A DNA stretch of 64,000 bases from NCBI RefSeq assembly GCF_035989305.1, contig NZ_CP108514.1, forward strand, positions 9,838,501 through 9,902,500, in the 5' to 3' direction. The notes below the pieces were generated by a model, which was not told the DNA's origin, did not search any database, and worked only from the letters and a program-made list of their open reading frames with translations. How positions within the stretch are numbered: position 1 is the first letter of the stretch; each line of letters starts with the position of its first letter. Positions 1-8,511 of the stretch are shown piece after piece. The stretch comes from Streptomyces sp. NBC_01233. Its GTDB lineage: Bacteria; Actinomycetota; Actinomycetes; Streptomycetales; Streptomycetaceae. The translations under genes were made by a program, and so were the position numbers.

Positions 1-29
1 TGCTGTCCCTCGTGCGCGACGAGGCCTGA
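1..29 (+). CDS. possible 3' end of an upstream gene (partial)
   Basis: The reading frame starting at base 3 gives LSLVRDEA and a TGA at 27-29. This could be the last codons of a gene that begins left of the window. Eight codons are too few to name a family, and the call rests only on an open frame with Streptomyces-like codon use. Confidence 0.25.
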
Positions 30-103
30 GACCGCCCCGGCGCAGTGCGTGAAGATCGGCTCGGGCGCCGGCCGGGCGGCATCGACCGCGACGGCACCTG
101 CGT

Positions 104-922
104 TCAGCAGGGCCGGTCCGGCGGCGCGTCCCCGGGCGGCTCCACGAACGCGTGGGTCAGGTGCGCGGTGGCCAGCAGGGCGCCGCGCTCCCGGGCCCGC
201 GCCAGCAGGGCCTCGCGCGAGGCCCGGGCGGTTTCCCGGTCGCGCTCGTGGGAGTACGGCACCGACGGGTCGCCCAGCTGCACCGCGTGCACCAGCACGT
301 CCCCGGTGACCACCACGTCCCGGGCCCCGGCGCCCTGATCCACCAGCACCGACTGGTGACCGGGGGTGTGCCCGGGCGTCGGGAGCAGGGTGATGCCGGG
401 GGCCAACCGGTGGTTCCCGTCCACCTCGTGCAGCCGGCCGCTCGCCAGCAGCGGCGCCACCGTCCAGTCCCACACCGGATCCGTCCGGTCCAGCGCGGCC
501 ACCTCGGCGCGCTGGACGACGTACCGGGCATCCGGGAAGAACGGCTCGCCGTCGGCCCCCGACGTCCAGCCCGCGTGGTCCTCGTGAAGGTGGGTCAGGA
601 CCACCGCCTCCACGTCGGCCGGGGCGATGCCGGCCGCCGTGAGGGCGTCCGGCAGCCGCCCCGGCACCGGCGCCCACGCGGCGGCGGGGGACCGGGCCGG
701 CCCGACCCCGGCGTCCACCAGCACCCAGCGGCCGCCGGGCCGGGCGATCGCGAAGCACCGGAAGTCCAGCCTCCACGCCCCGTCCGGTCCGGCCGCGCCC
801 GGATCCAGCAGTGCGGCCCGGGCCCACGCGGCCTCGTCCGCGCCGGGGAAGGCGGTGCGAACCGGCTCGAAGAAGATCCCCGTGGCGTCGAGCAGCGCCA
901 CCACCTGTCCATGACGGTTCAT
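104..922 (-). CDS. metallo-beta-lactamase-fold hydrolase
   Basis: A 272-residue cytoplasmic MBL-fold hydrolase. The zinc motif THLHEDH lies at residues 110-116, followed by the PGHTPGH region that brings the next metal histidine, a TGD segment for the bridging Asp, and a late ATAHLTH. This layout is shared with lactonase-like and glyoxalase II-like hydrolases, so the substrate cannot be told. I chose the ATG at 922, which begins MNRHGQVVALL. The open frame runs further upstream but then collides with the divergent PIG-L gene. Only 18 bases separate the two start codons, so they share a promoter region and may be co-regulated. Confidence 0.85.
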   Translation of the reverse strand: MNRHGQVVALLDATGIFFEPVRTAFPGADEAAWARAALLDPGAAGPDGAWRLDFRCFAIARPGGRWVLVDAGVGPARSPAAAWAPVPGRLPDALTAAGIAPADVEAVVLTHLHEDHAGWTSGADGEPFFPDARYVVQRAEVAALDRTDPVWDWTVAPLLASGRLHEVDGNHRLAPGITLLPTPGHTPGHQSVLVDQGAGARDVVVTGDVLVHAVQLGDPSVPYSHERDRETARASREALLARARERGALLATAHLTHAFVEPPGDAPPDRPC

Positions 923-940
923 TCGCCTATTGTGCGAGAC

Positions 941-1702
941 ATGACCGAACAACCTGATCAGCAGCCCGCCTTGCAGCCCATGCCCACCGACTGGACGCGC
1001 GCGCTCGCGGTGGTCGCGCACCCCGACGACCTGGAGTACGGGTGCGCGGCGGCCATCGCGGACTGGACGGACGGGGGCCGGGAAGTCGTCTACCTCCTCG
1101 CCACGCGCGGCGAGGCGGGCATCGACAGCATCGCCCCCGCCGACTGCGGTCCGCTGCGGGAGGCGGAGCAGCGGGCCAGCGCCGCGGTCGTCGGCGTGTC
1201 CGAGGTGGAGTTCCTGGACTACCGCGACGGCGTCGTCGAGTACGGCCTCGACCTGCGAAGGGACATCGCCGCGGCCGTCCGGCGGCACCGGCCCGAGCTG
1301 ATCGTCACCCTCAACCACCGTGACACGTGGGGCGGCGCGCAGGGCGGCGGCTACTGGAACACCCCCGACCACAAAGCCGTCGGCCGGGCCGTCTTGGACG
1401 CGGCCGGGGACGCCGGGAACCGCTGGATCTTCCCCGAGCTCATCGAGCAGGGCCTGGAGCCCTGGAACGGCGTGCGCTGGGTCGCGGTGGCCGGATCCAC
1501 CACGCCGACGCACGCGGCCGACGCCGGTCCCGGGCTGGAGCGTTCGGTGAAGTCGCTGCTGGAGCACAAGGCGTACATCGAGGTGCTCACGGACCAGGAC
1601 CCGGAGGAGTACGTCCGTACCTTCCTCACCGGGAACGCCCAGCAGGCGGCGGCCCGCTTCGGCGGCCGTCCGGCCGTGCCGTTCGAGGTCTTCCCCCGCT
1701 GA
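941..1702 (+). CDS. PIG-L/LmbE family deacetylase
   Basis: A 253-residue zinc-dependent N-deacetylase-family protein. The hallmark AHPDDLE sits at residues 26-32, and a second conserved block NTPDHKAVGRAVLDA supplies the later histidine. The family includes MshB and Mca of mycothiol metabolism and many natural-product deacetylases. This copy shows no feature tying it to either, so the substrate is unknown. ATG at 941 is preferred; an in-frame ATG at 911 would overlap the divergent MBL gene's start codon. It is transcribed away from the MBL hydrolase. Confidence 0.85.
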   Translation: MTEQPDQQPALQPMPTDWTRALAVVAHPDDLEYGCAAAIADWTDGGREVVYLLATRGEAGIDSIAPADCGPLREAEQRASAAVVGVSEVEFLDYRDGVVEYGLDLRRDIAAAVRRHRPELIVTLNHRDTWGGAQGGGYWNTPDHKAVGRAVLDAAGDAGNRWIFPELIEQGLEPWNGVRWVAVAGSTTPTHAADAGPGLERSVKSLLEHKAYIEVLTDQDPEEYVRTFLTGNAQQAAARFGGRPAVPFEVFPR

Positions 1703-1762
1703 CCGACCACCCCTAGTCTGACGAGTCGTCAGTTCATCAGGTCGTCAGCCATCGGGCCGGGG

Positions 1763-2608
1763 GTGCGGGACACGGTGATCGACACCATCTCCACGGAGAT
1801 CGCGGAGGGTGAGGAGCGGATCCGGCTGGAGGTAGCGGACGGCCTCGCGGTCCTCACCCTGTGCCGCCCGGACAAGCTCAACGGCTGGAGCTGGGAGTCC
1901 ACCCGCCAGCTCGGCCTGCTCGCGGACCGGATCCGCTTCGACGCGTCCGTCCGGGCGGTGCTGCTGAGGGCCGAGGGCCGGGCCTTCTGCGCGGGCATCG
2001 ACGTGAGCGCCCCCGGCGGCGGCATCACGGGCGGATCCGCCGCCGAGCGCACCCGCAACTACTACGAGGGCATCCGCTGGGTCCACGAGCGCTTCGCGGT
2101 CCTCGCCCGCCTCCCGCAGCCGGTGGTGGCCGCCGTCCAGGGCTACTGCCTCGGCTTCGGCTTCGAGCTGGCGCTGATGGCCGATGTCCGGGTGGCGGCC
2201 GAGGACGCCGTCTTCGCCCTGCCGGAAGCCCGGTTGGGCGTGGCGGTGGACGCGGGCGGCGACCTCCGCATCGCCCGCGAGGCGGGCGCGGGCTGGGCCA
2301 AGTACCTGGCCCTGACGGGCCGCCGCGTCGACGCCGCCACGGCGCAGCGACTCAACCTGGTCCAGCTGGTCGTCCCCGGCGAGGACCTGGACACCGCCTC
2401 CCGCGCCGTGGCGCGGGAGATCGCCGCGAACGCGCCCCTCGCGGTCCAGGGCATCAAGCGGGCGATCGACGGCTACGCCGACGCCGCCCTTCCCGCGGCC
2501 CTCGACCGGGTGGCGATGACCGCGGCCCTCACCCTCACCTCGCAGGACTGCCGGGAGGGCTACACGGCCAAGGCGGCCCGCCGGCCCCCGCGCTTCAGCG
2601 GAGGCTGA
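1763..2608 (+). CDS. enoyl-CoA hydratase/isomerase (crotonase) family protein
   Basis: A 281-residue crotonase-fold protein. AFCAGIDVSAPGGG forms the first oxyanion-hole strand and GYCLGFGFELALMADVRVA the second. Where enoyl-CoA hydratases carry a catalytic Glu pair, this protein has ARLGVAVDAGGD, so it may be an isomerase or another crotonase. Its likely role is fatty-acyl or branched-chain CoA metabolism. The GTG at 1763 has no strong ribosome site, so the start may lie slightly downstream. Its 3' end overlaps that of the convergent FGE-like gene by 14 bases. Confidence 0.85.
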   Translation: MRDTVIDTISTEIAEGEERIRLEVADGLAVLTLCRPDKLNGWSWESTRQLGLLADRIRFDASVRAVLLRAEGRAFCAGIDVSAPGGGITGGSAAERTRNYYEGIRWVHERFAVLARLPQPVVAAVQGYCLGFGFELALMADVRVAAEDAVFALPEARLGVAVDAGGDLRIAREAGAGWAKYLALTGRRVDAATAQRLNLVQLVVPGEDLDTASRAVAREIAANAPLAVQGIKRAIDGYADAALPAALDRVAMTAALTLTSQDCREGYTAKAARRPPRFSGG

Positions 2609-3398
2609 GCACGGGCCGGGTCGAGAACTCCTCGTACATGCCCTCGCCCTCCGGTCCGTAGACGAACTCGGCCATGTACGGGTTGCGGTTGGCGGTGGCC
2701 AGCGGCAGCCAGGCGAGCAGGTCGCCGTATCCACCGCAGACGGCCTCGCCGCCGTCGCCGCCGTGCACCGCGGTCGGGTCCCCGCTCAGCTCCGTGCCGT
2801 AGCTGTCGTAGGCGATGTGCAGCCCGAAGGCGTTCGGTTCGTGCCGCACGCCGCCGCTGCCCCCGTACGACGGCTCGTCCAGGGGGCACTCGTTCCCCCA
2901 CCGGAACAGGGTGCCCGCCCCGGCCCCGCAGGCGTGCTCCCACTCGTCGGCGCCGGGCATCCGCAGCCCGCGCGCCGCGAGGGCGTCCGGCATGCCGGAC
3001 GGGTGATCGCTCAGGGACTCGTCCTCCACGGCCATGAGCACGGTGGCCAGCGTCGCGGTGCGCAGCGGGCTGAGCACGTCGGCGAGATAGGACTTCAGGT
3101 CGGGCTGCCCGTACCCGTACCCCTTTTTTACGCTCTCGGCGAAGTCGGCGCTCTGCGCGGGCGTCGCCGCGAAGGCGTCCGGGTCGAAGCCCAGCCGCAC
3201 CGTCCCGCCGGGTATGAGGGCGAACTCCTGCCCCTCGCGCTCGATGCGGACGCGGTGCAGGGGCCCGCCCAGGTGCTCGACGGCGTCGAACAGCACCACC
3301 CGGCCGCCCACCTGCGCGGCGGCCTCGTGTGCGATGCGTCCGGCGGCGGCCGGGTCGAGCGCACGCCAGCGGTCAAGGGTCAGATCAGCGAGAGACAT
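2595..3398 (-). CDS. diverged formylglycine-generating-enzyme (SUMF1)-like protein
   Basis: A 267-residue protein. An early block FALIPGGTVRLGFD and a later RMPGADEWEHACGAG...FRWGN...PNAFGL follow the spacing of the FGE/SUMF1 fold (usually LPTEAEWEYAARGG...WGD...NAFGL). The C-terminal catalytic half (GNVWEW and RGGS blocks) is not recognisable, so formylglycine synthesis cannot be claimed. A lectin-like or structural role is as likely. ATG 3398 was chosen over longer in-frame options because GAGG lies about 8 bases upstream. The IS110 copy begins only about 30 bases upstream of this start and has probably displaced the native promoter. Confidence 0.7.
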   Translation of the reverse strand: MSLADLTLDRWRALDPAAAGRIAHEAAAQVGGRVVLFDAVEHLGGPLHRVRIEREGQEFALIPGGTVRLGFDPDAFAATPAQSADFAESVKKGYGYGQPDLKSYLADVLSPLRTATLATVLMAVEDESLSDHPSGMPDALAARGLRMPGADEWEHACGAGAGTLFRWGNECPLDEPSYGGSGGVRHEPNAFGLHIAYDSYGTELSGDPTAVHGGDGGEAVCGGYGDLLAWLPLATANRNPYMAEFVYGPEGEGMYEEFSTRPVLSLR

Positions 3399-3440
3399 GG
3401 TGCGATCCTCGCACCGGCCACTGACATTGATACTCGTAGC

Positions 3441-3600
3441 GGGTTCCGGTGGTCGTGGCTCTGCCACTGACTGACACCCTGCTGGGTTGTCTTCCGGCTG
3501 TACCGTCCGGCTGCCGGGGCCCGGTTCCCCAGGGCTCCGGCCAGGTGGAACATGACCTGATAGGAGTCAGCCGTTCACCTGCGGTTGACGCCTCGCGAGC
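3441..3600 (+). ncRNA. candidate IS110 bridge-RNA region (left end, copy 1)
   Basis: IS110 elements are known to encode a bridge RNA in the longer non-coding end; in the IS110 subgroup that is the left end. Here the leader holds a strong hairpin, arms 3514-3521 and 3533-3540 (8 pairs, one G-U) with an 11-base loop, conserved in both copies. The bases on either side vary between the copies. RNA boundaries and guide loops were not determined, so the call is by position and analogy. Confidence 0.35.
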
Positions 3601-3791
3601 GTGAAAATCGGTACGGGGGCTGTCCGCCGACGCCGCTTGATGTTTGGGCTGTGAGCCCGCATAGGAGTCTGGTGAGGGAGCCGTCCGAGGGGCCGCACAC
3701 TGTCGTCTCGAGCACGCCGTTCAGCTTCTCTGTCTCCCCTCAGGCTTCCCGGGCAGCCCCCGCCCGCACCTTGCGCAAGGGGAGGAAGACG

Positions 3792-5153
3792 ATGGAGGAG
3801 TCCAGGGAGGACCACGACGACGGAAGTGTTGCCCGGGTCGCGGCGATCGACATCGCCAAGGCGTCCGGGATGGTGTGTCTGCGCGTCCCGCACGACACCA
3901 TTGAAGGCCGGCGCGTCCAGCAGGTCTGGACGGTCGCGTCCACCACGAACGCGATCCTCGAGCTCGGCGACCGGCTGGTCTGCCAGGGTGTCCAGCGGGT
4001 GGTGATGGAGGCGACGGGCTCGTACTGGCGGCCCTTCTTCTACCTCTTGGAGGCCCGTGGCCTGGAATGTTGGCTGGTCAACGCCCGCGATGTGAAGAAC
4101 GTCCCGGGCCGGCCGAAGACCGACAAGCTGGACGCGGTCTGGCTGGCCAAGCTCGCCGAACGCGGCATGGTCCGCGCTTCGTTCGTACCGCCCAAGCCGG
4201 TCCGGCAGCTACGGGACCTCACCCGCACCCGCACGGTCTTCATCCAGGAACGCACCCGGCACAAGCACCGGGTGGACAAGGCCCTGCAGGACGCGCAGAT
4301 CAAGCTGTCCGACGTTGTCTCGGACCTCTTCGGCCTCTCCGGCCGGGCCATGCTCGACGCCCTGGCCGCCGGTGAACGCAACCCCCGAGCTCTGGCGGAT
4401 CTCGCCAAGGGGAGCCTGGTGAAGAAGAAGCCGGCCCTGGCCGAGGCACTCACCGGGCAGTTCGAAGAACATCACGGCCGCCTGCTGGGAGTGTTGCTGG
4501 GCACCATCGACCACCTCACCGCGCAGGTCCGGGAACTCGACCGGCTGATCGCCGACCTCATGGAACAGACCAGGGCCCCGCACGACGGCACCGGAACCGG
4601 ACCGCCCCGCACAGACGACACCAGCACGTCGTCAGCCCGTGACGCTGTGACCGCGCGGGAACTGGCCGAGCGTCTGGACGCGGTCCCCGGCATCGGACCG
4701 GCCACCGCCCAGATCATCCTCGCCGAGATCGGCTTGGACATGAGCCGCTTCCCCACCCCCGAGCACCTGGTCTCCTGGGCGAAGCTGTGCCCCCGCACGA
4801 TCCAGTCCGGAGCGAAGAACACCACCGGCCCAGCCGGCAAAGGCAACCCCTGGCTCAAGGGCGCCCTCGGCGAGGCCGCCAACGCCGCCGCCCGCACCGA
4901 CACCTTCCTCGGCGCCCGCTACCGCAGGATCGTCAAACGCCGCGGCCACGCCAAAGCCCTCGTCGCCGTCGCCCGCTCGATACTCGTCATCACCTGGCAC
5001 CTGATCAACGACCCCGACGCCCGCTACCAGGAACTCGGCGCCGACTGGCACCAGCGACATCTCAACCCCGCCCGCAAGACCCGCGACCTCGTCCGCCAGC
5101 TCCAGGCCCTCGGCCACCAGGTCACCCTCGCCGCCCCCACTACTGCGGCCTGA
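3792..5153 (+). CDS. IS110-family transposase (DEDD recombinase)
   Basis: A 453-residue RNA-guided recombinase of the IS110 type. The N-terminal RuvC-like domain shows AAIDIAKAS (first Asp, residues about 17-25), VVMEATGSYW (Glu) and KTDKLDAVWLAKL (paired Asp). The C-terminal Tnp_20 domain has GIGPATAQIILAEIG, then SWAKLCPRTIQSGAK and KGNPWLKGAL, which should carry the catalytic Ser. The ATG at 3792 follows GGGGAGGAAG at good spacing. The frame is open for 69 more codons upstream, but that stretch is the non-coding leader. The protein is identical to the one at 49037-50398, implying recent transposition. Confidence 0.93.
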   Translation: MEESREDHDDGSVARVAAIDIAKASGMVCLRVPHDTIEGRRVQQVWTVASTTNAILELGDRLVCQGVQRVVMEATGSYWRPFFYLLEARGLECWLVNARDVKNVPGRPKTDKLDAVWLAKLAERGMVRASFVPPKPVRQLRDLTRTRTVFIQERTRHKHRVDKALQDAQIKLSDVVSDLFGLSGRAMLDALAAGERNPRALADLAKGSLVKKKPALAEALTGQFEEHHGRLLGVLLGTIDHLTAQVRELDRLIADLMEQTRAPHDGTGTGPPRTDDTSTSSARDAVTARELAERLDAVPGIGPATAQIILAEIGLDMSRFPTPEHLVSWAKLCPRTIQSGAKNTTGPAGKGNPWLKGALGEAANAAARTDTFLGARYRRIVKRRGHAKALVAVARSILVITWHLINDPDARYQELGADWHQRHLNPARKTRDLVRQLQALGHQVTLAAPTTAA

Positions 5154-5249
5154 CCGCACTCCTCGTTCCCGACGTCCGTCCCGCTCCGCGGAACGGACGC
5201 TGCCGCCTGCCCGGCTGAGGTTCGATTTTCCGTTCAGCTTCAACCGGCC

Positions 5250-6143
5250 TCAGGGGAGGAACGGGCCGCGGCCCAGCTGGGTACGGACCGGGACCACTTC
5301 GGGGTTGACCAGCGACCGGCGCTGCCAGTTCGCCCCGTCGACCACGAGGGTGTGGCCGGTGACGAAGCGGGCGTAGGGGGAGGCCAGGAAGGTGGCGGCC
5401 CAGCCCAGTTCACGCGGAGCGCCGACCCGCAGGGCGGGCTGCCGGGGGCCCTTGGAGTCGGGCGCGGCCCGCTCCAGTGCGCCGCGGACGTCCTCGGTCA
5501 TGTCGGCGTGCGGGAACAGCCCGGGAACCAGTCCGTTGATCTGGATGCCGTACGGGCCCCACTCGACGGCGAGCGTCTCCACCAGGTTCTTCACCCCGGC
5601 CTTGGCGGCGGCGCTGTGGGCGAAGCCGGGCCCGCCCGTCCAGGCGTACGAGGCGCCGATGTTCACGATCGAACCGGGGGTGCCCGTGGCAAGGTGGCGG
5701 CGGCCGAACTCGCGGGTCACGAACCAGGTCCCGGTCAGCGTGATGTCGACCACCGCCCGCCAGGCGTTCGGCGACAGGTCCTCCGCGGGGGAGGGGAAGT
5801 TCGCGGCCGCGTTGTTGACCAGGACGTCCGGCAGTCCGAGCGCCGCCTCGGCCGCGTCGAAGGCCTCCGCGACCCGCTCGGGATCCCTGATGTCGCAGAC
5901 CGCGGCCGTCACCCGGCCCGCGCCGGGGACGGCCGCCAACTCCTCGCACGCCGTCTCGAGCTGCTCGGCGCGCCGGCTCGCGATCACCAGATCGGCGCCG
6001 AGCCGGGCGAACTCGGTGGCGATGGCCTTGCCGAGCCCGGTGCCGCCGCCGGTCACGAGGACCACCTGCCCCGCGTACGTACCGGGGGGCAGGGCGGCGG
6101 CACCGAGCGGCGGGGGCGCGGGCAGGCCGCGGGGGTTCTCCAT
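5250..6143 (-). CDS. short-chain dehydrogenase, 2,4-dienoyl-CoA reductase-like
   Basis: A 297-residue Rossmann-fold SDR. The cofactor loop TGGGTGLGKAIA lies near residue 31, and NNAAANF is the structural NNAG equivalent. At the catalytic site the usual YxxxK reads SAAAK: the Lys is kept and the Tyr is replaced. That, with LAVEWGPYGIQIN, matches the 2,4-dienoyl-CoA reductase branch, which uses NADPH to remove double bases of unsaturated fatty acyl-CoA before beta-oxidation. This fits the acyl-CoA dehydrogenase pair 2.4 kb away. IS110 copy 1 ends about 10 bases beyond its stop codon. Confidence 0.82.
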   Translation of the reverse strand: MENPRGLPAPPPLGAAALPPGTYAGQVVLVTGGGTGLGKAIATEFARLGADLVIASRRAEQLETACEELAAVPGAGRVTAAVCDIRDPERVAEAFDAAEAALGLPDVLVNNAAANFPSPAEDLSPNAWRAVVDITLTGTWFVTREFGRRHLATGTPGSIVNIGASYAWTGGPGFAHSAAAKAGVKNLVETLAVEWGPYGIQINGLVPGLFPHADMTEDVRGALERAAPDSKGPRQPALRVGAPRELGWAATFLASPYARFVTGHTLVVDGANWQRRSLVNPEVVPVRTQLGRGPFLP

Positions 6144-6207
6144 GCGCCCATCGATAGCGTGCGGGCGCTCAGATCACCACCCCCGGAGCGGGACCGAGCC
6201 CTGCAGC

Positions 6208-7323
6208 CTAACTCCCCGGGTTGTAGGCCTGCTCGGTCGCGCAGGTCCAGATCACCGGCTTGAGCCTGCCCTTCGCGTTCACGGCCGCCCCGCCGACCCG
6301 GTCGGCGTCCGAGACCGCATCCGCCATGCTCGCCTTGCCCGCGGCCAGCCGCGGCAGGGCCTTGACCGGACCGGAACCGGCCCGCAGCAGGGCCTGGTCC
6401 GGCAGGGTCATCTCGTCCGGGTGGAACTTGGCCGTGCCGACGCTGACGTTCGTCGTCGCACTGATCGCCTCGAACGTGCCGTACGGGTGCGAGCTCAGGG
6501 CGCCGGGCGAGGTGCCGGGGCCGGTGAGCGGGGGCTCCCAGACCCACGGCGCGTACTCGTGCCACGGCCCGGCCCAGTCGTAGCCGACGATCCGGCGGCT
6601 CTCGTCGAGGTCCTGGACGTGGCTCTCGTTCCCGGTGGGGGCCAGCTGTCGGGCGGCAGTGCCGTCTCCCGGCCACAGCACGGGGTAGGTGCCCTCCAGG
6701 TGAGCGCCGGTTTCGGGGACCTCGTAGTCCTGGGCGGCCATGCCGAGGATGTCGCCCTGGTTGTTGATTCCGGTGACCATCGTGATCCGGGTGCCCGGTC
6801 CGGCGTCGGCCGGGACGGGCAGCTCGCGGACCTTCCGGCCGTCCTTCCAGACGGTGCCGATCCAGCTCCTGGAGCGGGAGACCACGTAACCGGCGTCGTT
6901 GATGTCGGCCTCGTACTCGGAGCCGTCGCTGTCCGGCAGCGGGGTGATCGCCGCGGCGCCCGCCTGGTAGGTGAACAGGGAGGCGCCCCCGGAGCCGTGG
7001 AGGACACCCACCATCAGGCCGTGCGCGTTGACGGCGAGCACCTGACCCGTCTGGTCCGGGTCGGCCAGCGGGACCCGGTGCACCGTGGTGCCGGTCCAGT
7101 AGACGGGCTTGTAGCCCGAGACGCCGACGGCCAGGTCGCCCGCGCCGAGGTCGAAGACCCCCTGGCTGCGCCGGACGTCGCGCGCGTACGACTCGTCCCC
7201 GATCGAGCCGAGCACCTGGATCTTCGGCGTGCACTTCGCCTCGGCCGCCAGCGCCGGGCTGGCCGCGGTGATCAGGCCCGCCAGAACGACGGCGGCTCCG
7301 GCCGCGGACATGCTTCTTCTCAT
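6208..7323 (-). CDS. secreted protein with HAF-like repeats
   Basis: A 371-residue exported protein. A Sec signal peptide (MRRSMSAAGAAVVLAGLITA, cut after ALA near residue 27) is followed by repeats of the pattern 'VxGINNQGDILGM' and 'DINDAGYVVSRS'. These recur about every 45-60 residues, as in HAF or beta-propeller-like extracellular proteins. Two cysteines (near residues 31 and 363) could form a disulfide. The function is unknown. It has its own promoter region, divergent from the quinone oxidoreductase operon. Confidence 0.8.
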   Translation of the reverse strand: MRRSMSAAGAAVVLAGLITAASPALAAEAKCTPKIQVLGSIGDESYARDVRRSQGVFDLGAGDLAVGVSGYKPVYWTGTTVHRVPLADPDQTGQVLAVNAHGLMVGVLHGSGGASLFTYQAGAAAITPLPDSDGSEYEADINDAGYVVSRSRSWIGTVWKDGRKVRELPVPADAGPGTRITMVTGINNQGDILGMAAQDYEVPETGAHLEGTYPVLWPGDGTAARQLAPTGNESHVQDLDESRRIVGYDWAGPWHEYAPWVWEPPLTGPGTSPGALSSHPYGTFEAISATTNVSVGTAKFHPDEMTLPDQALLRAGSGPVKALPRLAAGKASMADAVSDADRVGGAAVNAKGRLKPVIWTCATEQAYNPGS

Positions 7324-7536
7324 GTGGTTGTCCCCCCTGGACAGGTGCAGTTCCCCGTTGAGTCATGACACGTGCACGCCACATATTGCCTGACGGGTGA
7401 GGCGGAAGCGGCCTGAATGACACGTGTCGTTTCGGCTCGGCGGGCCATCCAGCCCGACCGATGGTTCCCAGAGAGGCAAGCGACCGCTTAGTATGCGCGC
7501 GGAGCGTGATTCCTCGACGGCGGCTGGAGGCCCCGG

Positions 7537-8511
7537 ATGCAGGCATGGCGAGTACATACCCCCGGTGAGCCCCGCGAGGCCATGCGCCTCGAAGAGGTTC
7601 CCGATCCGGTACCCGGTGAGGGCGAGGTGAGGCTCAGAGTGCTCGCGGCGAACATCAACTTCCCCGACGCGCTGCTCGTCCGCGGGCAGTACCAGATCCG
7701 GCCACCGCTGCCCTTCACCCCCGGCGTCGAGATCTGCGGCGAGACCGAGGACGGCCGCCGCGTCATCGCCAACCCGAGCCTGCCGCACGGCGGTTTCGCC
7801 GAGTACGTCACCGCGCCGGCGCGCGCCCTGCTCCCGGCCCCGGACCCCCTCGACGACGCCGAAGCCGCCGCCCTGCACATCGGCTACCAGACCGGCTGGT
7901 TCGGCCTGCACCGCCGCGCCCGCCTCCAGAGCGGCGAGACCCTCCTCGTGCACGCGGCCGCCGGCGGGGTCGGCAGCGCCGCCGTCCAGCTCGGCAAGGC
8001 CGCCGGAGCCACCGTCATCGGGGTCGTCGGAGGCAAGGCCAAGGCGCGCACCGCCGAGGAGCTCGGCTGCGACCTGGTGATCGACCGTACGGCGGAGGAC
8101 TTCGTCTCCCGCGTCAAGGAGTTCACCGGCGGGCGCGGCGCCGACGTCGTCTACGACCCGGTCGGCGGCGACTCCTACACCGCCTCCGCCAAGTGCGTCG
8201 CCTTCGAGGGCCGGATCGTCGTCGTCGGCTTCGCGAGCGGCACCATCCCGGCCCCCGCCCTCAATCACGCACTGGTGAAGAACTACGCCATCCTCGGCCT
8301 GCACTGGGGGCTCTACGCCACCAAGGAGCCCGCCGCGATCCTCGCCTGCCACACCGAACTCACCCGGCTCGCCGCCGAAGGCGCCGTCAAACCGCTGGTC
8401 AGCGAACGGGTCCCGTTCGCCGCGGCCGCCGACGCGGTGCAGCGCCTCGCCGACGGGACCACCACCGGCCGGCTGGTTGTCGTACCGGCACAGGACGGAG
8501 GCCCGCGATGA
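7537..8511 (+). CDS. NADPH:quinone oxidoreductase / zinc-free MDR family
   Basis: A 324-residue medium-chain reductase. The N-terminal GroES-like domain contains PFTPGVEICGETEDG, and the Rossmann cofactor loop is HAAAGGVGSAAVQLGKAAGA (about residues 141-160). No zinc-binding Cys cluster is present, so it belongs to the quinone-reductase/enoyl-reductase branch. GGAGG lies 8 bases before ATG 7537. Its TGA overlaps the ATG of the next acyl-CoA dehydrogenase (ATGA), so the three genes form one translationally coupled operon, probably for acyl-CoA oxidation. Confidence 0.9.
   Translation: MQAWRVHTPGEPREAMRLEEVPDPVPGEGEVRLRVLAANINFPDALLVRGQYQIRPPLPFTPGVEICGETEDGRRVIANPSLPHGGFAEYVTAPARALLPAPDPLDDAEAAALHIGYQTGWFGLHRRARLQSGETLLVHAAAGGVGSAAVQLGKAAGATVIGVVGGKAKARTAEELGCDLVIDRTAEDFVSRVKEFTGGRGADVVYDPVGGDSYTASAKCVAFEGRIVVVGFASGTIPAPALNHALVKNYAILGLHWGLYATKEPAAILACHTELTRLAAEGAVKPLVSERVPFAAAADAVQRLADGTTTGRLVVVPAQDGGPR

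Larger units (their letters stand above)
3430..5241 (+). mobile_element. IS110-family element, copy 1
   Basis: One transposase gene preceded by about 350 bases of non-coding leader, with no terminal inverted repeats, as is usual for IS110. From 3560 to 5238 it appears base-for-base identical to the copy at 48805-50483. The outer left 120 bases are only about 78% identical. Left flanks are CACTGACA here and CACCGACA in the other copy, and both right junctions read NTCAA, so the target is CACYGACA-like. Exact ends are uncertain by a few bases. Confidence 0.85.

Noticed and set aside
104..1567. A 487-residue MBL protein
   Set aside because: The frame beyond 922 is antisense to the PIG-L gene and has no matching domain.
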